Shown here: piece after piece, positions 58,482 through 64,000 of the stretch | Numbering within the stretch: the stretch's first letter is position 1 | Layout: the number at the start of each line of letters is the position of its first letter | Assembly: GCA_902766745.1 (NCBI GenBank) | Contig: CACXES010000141.1 | Span: 122,759 to 186,758 of the forward strand | From: an uncultured Ruminococcus sp. | GTDB taxonomy: Bacteria > Bacillota > Clostridia > Monoglobales > Monoglobaceae | Length of the DNA stretch: 64,000 bases | Reading direction: 5' to 3' | Translations under genes and position numbers: made by a program | The notes under the pieces: generated by a model | What the model was told of the DNA's origin: nothing | The model's database searches: none | What the model saw: the letters and a program-made list of their open reading frames with translations, nothing else

Positions 58482-60593
58482 ATGGCCGAAAAAAAGGCGG
58501 GTAAACGTACAAGTACAAAAAAGAAATTGGTAATTGTGGAGTCACCGACCAAGGTGGAATCCATTAAGAAGTACCTGGGAAGCGGGTACGATATAGAAGC
58601 GACAATGGGTCACGTCAGAGACCTGCCGAAGAGCAGTATCGGCATAGAGATCGAAGATGATTTTGAACCGAAGTATATCACAATCAGAGGAAAGGGAGAT
58701 CTTATCGCCAAGCTGAAAAAGAAGGCGAAAAACGCCTCTAAGGTTTACCTGGCAACCGACCCTGACCGCGAGGGAGAGGCGATTTCGTGGCATTTGTCGT
58801 ATCTTTTGGGGATAGACCCGAAGGAGGCGTGCCGCATTACGTTTAACGAGGTGACGCGCGACGTTGTGCGCTCTGCGGTAAAGGAGCCGAGGACTATTGA
58901 TATGAATTTGGTTGATGCTCAGCAGACTCGCCGTGTGCTGGACAGAATTGTGGGCTACGAAATAAGTCCGCTGCTGTGGAAAAAGGTGAAGAAGGGTCTT
59001 AGCGCAGGCAGGGTTCAGTCGGTGGTTATGCGCCTTATTGTCGACCGTGAAAGGGAGATTGAGGCATTTAACCCGGAGGAATACTGGAGCATAGAATTAA
59101 AGCTTACCAATGACAAGGGAAAGCTGCCGTTTAAGGCGAAGTTTTACGGAACCGCAGACGGGAAAAAGGTAGCGGTCAGTGACGGCGACACTGCGGCGAA
59201 AATTGTCGAGGGGCTGAAGAAGGCGGAGTATTCGGTGCGGAAGGTTATGCGCAAGGAGACAAAGCGCAGAAGCGCACCGCCGTTTACAACAAGCACTATG
59301 CAGCAGGAGGCATCGAGAAAGCTGAACTTTACCTCGCGCCGTACCATGATTGCCGCACAGCAGCTCTATGAAATGGGTTACATTTCTTATATGAGAACGG
59401 ACTCGCTGCGCATATCCGAGGTTGCACAGAACGAGGCAAGGGCATTTATAGCGGAGACATACGGCGCACAGTTTGTGCCTAAAGCTCCGAAGCAGTATCG
59501 TGCAAAGAAGTCGGCACAGGATGCCCATGAGGCAATAAGGCCGACCGCCTCGGGAAATACACCGGAGAAGCTTAAGGATAAGCTGAAGCCGGATTTATAT
59601 AAGCTTTATCGGCTGATATGGCTGAGGTTTATGGCAAGCCAGATGAGTGATGCCGTGCTGGATATGGTGTCTGCGGATATTTCCGCCGGCGAATATCTCG
59701 TAAAGGCATCCGGCTCGGAGGTTAAGTTTGCCGGCTTTATGACCCTATATGTTGAAGGCAAGGATGAAGCGGAGGAGAAAACGCCGAAGCTTCCGAAGCT
59801 TGAGGAAGGTCAGAAGCTTCTGCTGAGTCAAATCGATCCTCAGCAGCATTTTACACAGCCGCCGCCCAGATACACAGAGGCATCGCTGGTCAAGGCGATG
59901 GAGGAGGACGGCATAGGCCGCCCGAGCACCTATGCGCCGACGATTGCTACTATTTCCGCTCGCGGCTATGTGGCAAAAGACGGAAAGTCCATATATCCGA
60001 CCGAGCTTGGATTTATAATTACGGATCTGATGAAGGAGAACTTCCCCGATATTGTGGATGTGGAGTTCACCGCACGCATGGAGGACGAAATAGAGGATGT
60101 TGCGGACGGCTCTGTTTCCTGGAAGGAGATAATACGCCAATTCTACGGGCCGTTTAAGAAGACTCTCGATGAGGCGGAGGAGAAGATAGGTGAGGTTGAG
60201 ATAAAGGACGAGGTGTCCGATGTGGTCTGCGAAAAGTGCGGCAGACTGATGGTGTACAAGCAGGGACGCTTCGGTAAATTTCTCGCTTGCCCGGGATTTC
60301 CGGAGTGCAGAAATACAAAGGCAATCGTAAAGACGATAGACGGCAGATGCCCGAAGTGCGGCGGTGCTGTGGCGGTTCGCAAATCCAAGAAGGGTGTGAC
60401 CTTCTACACCTGCGAAAACTCACCGGAATGTGACTTTATCTCGTGGGATGAGCCGACGAACGAAAAGTGTCCGCAGTGCGGAAGCTCGCTTATGAAGACC
60501 CGTGCCTTCAAGGGAAGGGGACCGATAAAATATAAGTGCTTCAACGAGGAATGCGGCTATGAGACAAAGCCGACGGCAAAAAAGCAGAGTTAG
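58482..60593 (+). CDS. topA: DNA topoisomerase I
   Basis: 703 residues from ATG 58482 after CAGGAGG. TOPRIM domain with IVESPTK and TDPDREGE; the catalytic Tyr is in YISYMRTDS (about residue 305); GIGRPSTYAPTI follows. Three C-terminal Cys4 zinc ribbons begin CEKCGRLM, CPKCGGAV and CPQCGSSL. It relaxes negative supercoils behind RNA polymerase. Basic N-terminus (KKAGKRTSTKKK) is an extension before the TOPRIM strand. Confidence 0.97.
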   Translation: MAEKKAGKRTSTKKKLVIVESPTKVESIKKYLGSGYDIEATMGHVRDLPKSSIGIEIEDDFEPKYITIRGKGDLIAKLKKKAKNASKVYLATDPDREGEAISWHLSYLLGIDPKEACRITFNEVTRDVVRSAVKEPRTIDMNLVDAQQTRRVLDRIVGYEISPLLWKKVKKGLSAGRVQSVVMRLIVDREREIEAFNPEEYWSIELKLTNDKGKLPFKAKFYGTADGKKVAVSDGDTAAKIVEGLKKAEYSVRKVMRKETKRRSAPPFTTSTMQQEASRKLNFTSRRTMIAAQQLYEMGYISYMRTDSLRISEVAQNEARAFIAETYGAQFVPKAPKQYRAKKSAQDAHEAIRPTASGNTPEKLKDKLKPDLYKLYRLIWLRFMASQMSDAVLDMVSADISAGEYLVKASGSEVKFAGFMTLYVEGKDEAEEKTPKLPKLEEGQKLLLSQIDPQQHFTQPPPRYTEASLVKAMEEDGIGRPSTYAPTIATISARGYVAKDGKSIYPTELGFIITDLMKENFPDIVDVEFTARMEDEIEDVADGSVSWKEIIRQFYGPFKKTLDEAEEKIGEVEIKDEVSDVVCEKCGRLMVYKQGRFGKFLACPGFPECRNTKAIVKTIDGRCPKCGGAVAVRKSKKGVTFYTCENSPECDFISWDEPTNEKCPQCGSSLMKTRAFKGRGPIKYKCFNEECGYETKPTAKKQS

Positions 60594-60603
60594 GGCAGAA
60601 ATG

Positions 60604-60671
60604 TACGAATTAGGGACTTTACGAATTAGGGACTATACGAATTAGGGACTTAATGTACGAATCAGGGACTT
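60604..60671. repeat. Four 16-bp tandem units between topA and trmFO
   Basis: TACGAATTAGGGACTT-type units start at 60604, 60620, 60636 and 60656; AATG precedes the first and fourth. They fill the whole gap between the topA stop and the trmFO ribosome binding site. Confidence 0.9.
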
Positions 60672-60684
60672 AAGGAGAATTGCT

Positions 60685-61974
60685 ATGGCAATAAAAATAA
60701 TAGGCGCAGGCCTTGCCGGCTGTGAGGCGGCATGGCAGGCGGCAAGGCTCGGTGCTGATGTTATACTGTGTGAGATGAAGCCCGAAAAGCGTTCGGCGGC
60801 GCACAAAAGCGACAATTTTGCCGAGCTTGTGTGCAGCAACTCGCTGCGTGCCGACGGAATACACAATGCGGTGGGACTTTTGAAAGAGGAAATGCGCCGA
60901 ATGGATTCCTTGATCATGGAGTGTGCCGATGCCACAAGGGTGCCGGCAGGGGGAGCCTTGGCGGTTGACCGTGAGGGATTTTCCGCTATGGTGACAGAAA
61001 AAATCAAGGAGTGCCCGAATATAGAAATACAGTACGGCGAGGTAGAAAAAATTGATACCTCCGAGTATACGATTGTGGCGGCGGGCCCTCTTGCCTCGGA
61101 CAAGATTTCCGAGGAGATAGGGCGGCTTACGGGTAATTCATACCTGCATTTTTATGATGCGGCGGCACCGATTGTCAGTGCCGACAGCATTGATATGACA
61201 AAGGCATTTTGTGCCGCACGCTACGGAAAGGGCGGTGCGGATTATATAAACTGCCCGATGAACAAGGAGGAATACACTGCGTTTTGGCGTGAGCTTGTAT
61301 CCGCCGAGGCGGCACCGCTGCATGAGGAGATAGATAACCCAAAGGTGTTTGAGGGCTGTATGCCCATTGAAATTATGGCGGCGCGAGGCGAGGACACAAT
61401 GCGTTTCGGACCGCTGAAGCCTGTGGGACTTACGGATCCGAGGGACAATTCACGGCCGTGGGCGGTTGTGCAGCTTCGGTGCGACAACGCCGCCGGAAGT
61501 ATGTACAATATTGTCGGATTTCAGACGCACTTGAAATTCGGAGAGCAAAAGAGAGTATTTTCGATGATACCCGGACTTGAAAATGCGGAGTTCGTAAGAT
61601 ACGGGGTTATGCATCGTAATACCTATATAAATTCGCCTATGCTGCTGACAAATACCTACAGAATGAGAGAGTATGACAGAGTGTACTTTGCCGGGCAGAT
61701 AACCGGGGTTGAAGGCTACATCGAGTCTGCGGCATCGGGACTTCTGGCAGGGCGAAATGCCGCCCTTGCCGAGAGCGGTTCCGCTGCGGAGCAGTACGGC
61801 AGCGATACGGCGATCGGCGCGCTTGCAAACTATGTTTCAAATGAGAGTATCGTCAATTTTCAGCCTATGAATATAAATTTCGGCATAATGAATGAGCTTG
61901 GGGTCAGGATAAAGGACAAGAAGCAAAAGGCGGAGGCATATGCGGAACGCTCGCTCGGACATTGGCCGCAGTAA
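60685..61974 (+). CDS. trmFO: FAD/folate-dependent tRNA (uracil-54-C5) methyltransferase
   Basis: 429 residues. [21 protein letters not shown] is the FAD-binding N-terminus; [14 protein letters not shown] and [14 protein letters not shown] are TrmFO signatures; [19 protein letters not shown] closes the Rossmann site. It makes ribothymidine 54 of tRNA with methylenetetrahydrofolate as carbon donor, linking it to the folate transport gene upstream. The topA-trmFO order is widely conserved in Firmicutes. Confidence 0.97.
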   Translation: MAIKIIGAGLAGCEAAWQAARLGADVILCEMKPEKRSAAHKSDNFAELVCSNSLRADGIHNAVGLLKEEMRRMDSLIMECADATRVPAGGALAVDREGFSAMVTEKIKECPNIEIQYGEVEKIDTSEYTIVAAGPLASDKISEEIGRLTGNSYLHFYDAAAPIVSADSIDMTKAFCAARYGKGGADYINCPMNKEEYTAFWRELVSAEAAPLHEEIDNPKVFEGCMPIEIMAARGEDTMRFGPLKPVGLTDPRDNSRPWAVVQLRCDNAAGSMYNIVGFQTHLKFGEQKRVFSMIPGLENAEFVRYGVMHRNTYINSPMLLTNTYRMREYDRVYFAGQITGVEGYIESAASGLLAGRNAALAESGSAAEQYGSDTAIGALANYVSNESIVNFQPMNINFGIMNELGVRIKDKKQKAEAYAERSLGHWPQ

Positions 61975-62031
61975 GGTGCGTTGACACCGCTTTGCGAATT
62001 GCGGAAATTCCCAACGAAAGGGAGAATTTAC

Positions 62032-63735
62032 ATGAAAAAGAAGATTATCTTATGGGTTTTGGCTATATTGGTAATATGTATGGCGCTTGTGGTGCTTGTC
62101 AGACCGGTGAGGGTCTGGGTCAAGGACAAGGTCAACGCCGTTATGCCCGATAGGTGTGAGTATAAGATATATTACCGGAACAATAAGCTTGTATACAACT
62201 ATAAGGAGCTTGATTTTGACAATTCCGATGTCCGTGAAATTCAGGTAGGTGACGACAGAAAGTATCTGATAAATCATTCGAGGGGCTTTGCGGTTGGCGC
62301 ACCCAGGGACGCCGAGTTTGACTTCACCTGTGCGCAGGAGTTTATCAAGGTAAAGTCCTCGGTGTTTGATATGGTTATATCAAAGGAGTTTGCCGCCGGT
62401 GATGACACCAAGGAATATATTTCCCACTATCTCAACAGATTTATTTTAAACGATACCTTCCGAGATAAAAACAGAATAACGATTCACAGCGATAACACCA
62501 CAAAGGTCGGCGATCACTGGATGCAGGTTATTGCGCTGACCAGAACCGCCGCGCCAATGGGCGAATATAAGAAAAATACCTATGTTTATGCTTTTATCTA
62601 TACGGGAACGCAGCATTATTACAGAATAATGTTCAAGTCGGAAAATTACAGTCAGCAGCTCATGGACGAGGTGTATAAGGTACTGTACTCGTTCTCGGAG
62701 GATGTGCCTATACGCGGTACGTCGAACGTTTACACGGACTTTAAGCCGCAGATTCCCGAGAACTGGACTGATGAGACCCGCAAGGTATATGATAAGCTTG
62801 TCAATGCCCGTCATCCGTATTGGGGCTGCTTTAATCCTTTGGCGGTCAGATACCTGAAAACCGAGAGGACAAAGAAGCTTGAGGAGCAGGTCGACTTTGA
62901 ATTTCCCATATTGCTTGAATACATATACTACTGGGAGGACTTTCCCATGGAGGGTATGCAGCAGGCATATGATGACGGCAAGGTAGTGGAGCTTACCATG
63001 CAGTGCTCGAGCGTTATGAATGAGGATTTGGACAACTACAACCCATTTTTTGACGTGCTGGACGGGGTGTGCGACGAAAGCCTGCGGAAGTTCGCAAGGG
63101 ATGCGGCGAAGTTCGGAAAGCCGTTTATTTTCAGACTGAATAATGAGATGAATTCCGACTGGACCTCCTACGGCGGACCGGTAATCCTGAACGATCCGGA
63201 TCTGTATGTGGAGGTGTGGAAGAAAATTTATCGGATTTTCAGTGAGGAGGGCGTGAATAACGCCATATGGGTGTTTAATCCAAATAATATGTCCTTTCCG
63301 CCGTGCGGATATAATTCGTCCTTGGCATACTATCCCGGGAATGAGTATGTGCAGATGTTCGGAATTACCGGCTACAACACCGGCGATTATTACAAGGAGC
63401 TGTACGGCGAGAGGTGGCGTTCGTTCTCGGAGATATATGACGAGATTTATAAGAATTTTCATGAACAGTTTTCACGGTTCCCGTGGATAATTACGGAGTT
63501 TGCCTCTGCGTCTGCGGGCGGAGATAAGGTTAAATGGATAGAGGATATGTTTGTCGATTTGAAGAAGTATCCGGAAATCAAAGCGGCGGTGTGGTTTAAC
63601 AGCTGCGATTGGGATCCGCGGGAACCCCACGAAACGGTGGTATCGAGAGAGTACCGCCTCAATGAAAATCAGCAAACCATTGATGCATTCAAGAACGGTG
63701 TTAAGGAATACAAGCATGACAGCTTGCTGAAATAA
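62032..63735 (+). CDS. Membrane-anchored GH26-like glycoside hydrolase
   Basis: 567 residues from ATG 62032 after AAAGGGAG. One N-terminal transmembrane helix (5-24), an unrecognised domain (about 40-225), then a beta/alpha barrel. FRLNNEMNSDW (acid/base candidate Glu372) and WIITEFASAS (nucleophile candidate Glu489), with WVFNPNN between them, fit clan GH-A and most resemble GH26 mannanase-type enzymes. Faces the outside of the cell. Substrate, whether dietary mannan or an own wall polymer, unknown. Its stop lies in an 18-bp tandem repeat. Confidence 0.85.
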   Translation: MKKKIILWVLAILVICMALVVLVRPVRVWVKDKVNAVMPDRCEYKIYYRNNKLVYNYKELDFDNSDVREIQVGDDRKYLINHSRGFAVGAPRDAEFDFTCAQEFIKVKSSVFDMVISKEFAAGDDTKEYISHYLNRFILNDTFRDKNRITIHSDNTTKVGDHWMQVIALTRTAAPMGEYKKNTYVYAFIYTGTQHYYRIMFKSENYSQQLMDEVYKVLYSFSEDVPIRGTSNVYTDFKPQIPENWTDETRKVYDKLVNARHPYWGCFNPLAVRYLKTERTKKLEEQVDFEFPILLEYIYYWEDFPMEGMQQAYDDGKVVELTMQCSSVMNEDLDNYNPFFDVLDGVCDESLRKFARDAAKFGKPFIFRLNNEMNSDWTSYGGPVILNDPDLYVEVWKKIYRIFSEEGVNNAIWVFNPNNMSFPPCGYNSSLAYYPGNEYVQMFGITGYNTGDYYKELYGERWRSFSEIYDEIYKNFHEQFSRFPWIITEFASASAGGDKVKWIEDMFVDLKKYPEIKAAVWFNSCDWDPREPHETVVSREYRLNENQQTIDAFKNGVKEYKHDSLLK

Positions 63736-63780
63736 CCAAATATGCTGAAACAACCAAATATGCCGAAACAACCAAATATG
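63727..63780. repeat. 18-bp tandem repeat across the stop codon of the GH26 gene
   Basis: AACCAAATATGCTGAAAC (63734-63751), AACCAAATATGCCGAAAC (63752-63769) and a partial AACCAAATATG (63770-63780). The bases just before 63734 (CTGAAAT) belong to the same period; TAA in the gene corresponds to CAA in later copies. Confidence 0.85.
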
Positions 63781-63842
63781 AAGACGGTATATATAATATA
63801 AATTTATGTGCTTAAAAATATGATTAAAGGAGATTTGCTAAC

Positions 63843-63881
63843 GTGAAAGTTCCTTTCACGTTATGCCTCCGGCTGATTTAA
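63843..63881 (+). other. Candidate 12-codon mini-ORF, copy 2, with hairpins
   Basis: GTG...TAA, predicted peptide MKVPFTLCLRLI, 10 nt after AAAGGAG (63826-63832). Its start lies in a 10-11 bp perfect hairpin (63839-63863). Downstream are a 22-bp perfect palindrome (63898-63919) nested in GTGCG/CGCAC and GCCC/GGGC, and a 9-bp stem TCTCTTATC/GATAAGAGA (63939-63971). Resembles the mini-ORF at 46341. No other gene is visible from 63736 to the window end. Confidence 0.35.
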
Positions 63882-64000
63882 TTGCCCGTGCGAAATTTTC
63901 CGAGGCTTAAGCCTCGGAAACGCACATGGGCGTAATAATCTCTTATCATTCCTTGCCCTGCGGATAAGAGAAATTTAATTACTATTTGTGCCGACGCAGG

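Noticed and set aside
60604..60671. Possible CRISPR-like array
   Set aside because: Units of 16 bp are adjacent, with no spacers and no cas genes; it is a simple tandem repeat.
62446..63462. 338-codon minus-strand frame opposite the GH26 gene
   Set aside because: Antisense shadow; the plus frame has anchor, binding site and catalytic motifs.
63734..63780. Possible CRISPR or attachment-site repeat
   Set aside because: An 18-bp contiguous repeat in phase with the preceding gene end; no integrase nearby.

Overview
This window is ordinary-looking chromosome from an anaerobic, low-to-mid GC, endospore-forming Firmicute of the class Clostridia. Three things point there: Gram-positive gene orders (mraZ to ftsQ; phoH-ybeY-era-yqzL-recO; infC-rpmI-rplT; scpA-scpB next to a ytfI/ytfJ-like pair), sporulation-type genes (gerW/ytfJ, SpoVE/SpoVD-like proteins), and a meso-DAP murein pathway (MurE with a DNPR motif, plus lysA). 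An Oscillospirales-like gut lineage is my inference from gene style. No tRNA, rRNA, transposase or CRISPR array was seen.

Layout. 1-8.4 kb: a truncated D,D-carboxypeptidase on the minus strand, then a plus-strand operon (RCC1-propeller membrane protein, DUF6106-like protein, AcpS-NnrD fusion, alr, mazF/ndoA toxin, secreted protein), then an SH3b-NlpC/P60 hydrolase. 8.5-13.3 kb: tatD and a phosphohexomutase (minus), then rpiB, a radical SAM protein and a DUF2156 protein (plus). 13.4-26.6 kb, minus strand: an FHA-RodA-PBP elongation operon, an ABC exporter and MTA/SAH nucleosidase, pyrH-frr-uppS-cdsA, a Ser/Gly-repeat membrane protein, and cysK-tsaE-tsaB-carboxypeptidase. 26.8-32.2 kb: a HAD phosphatase facing an acyl-CoA thioesterase, then the phoH-ybeY-era-yqzL-recO block. 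32.4-46.3 kb: the division and cell-wall (dcw) cluster with MraZ boxes, without murD, murC, ftsA or ftsZ. 46.3-48 kb: an isolated phage-type lysis cassette (XhlA-like, holin, amidase). 48-53.4 kb, minus: gerW, DUF2953, scpB, scpA, an M50 protease, lysA and a small protein followed by a structured 3' region. 53.7-64 kb, plus: an XRE regulator, infC-rpmI-rplT, a THF riboswitch controlling folT, trmH-type methyltransferase, dprA, topA, trmFO and a membrane-anchored GH26-type protein.

How the genes work together. Most of the window serves envelope synthesis: alanine racemase, DAP decarboxylase, Mur ligases, MraY/MurG lipid steps, UppS lipid carrier, CdsA phospholipid precursor, two SEDS-PBP pairs for elongation and division, two D,D-carboxypeptidases and an NlpC/P60 hydrolase. 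A second theme is translation and RNA maintenance: IF3, L35, L20, RRF, Era, YbeY, TsaB/TsaE, TrmFO and a SpoU methyltransferase.

The observations least explained by standard annotation are: a 45-nt leader element, 38/45 identical, upstream of two unrelated genes; two look-alike 12-codon mini-ORFs in self-complementary DNA; a structured region with competing helices beside a small DUF-type gene; a possible pseudoknot leader ahead of the Ser/Gly-repeat gene; and a probable AUA start for infC.
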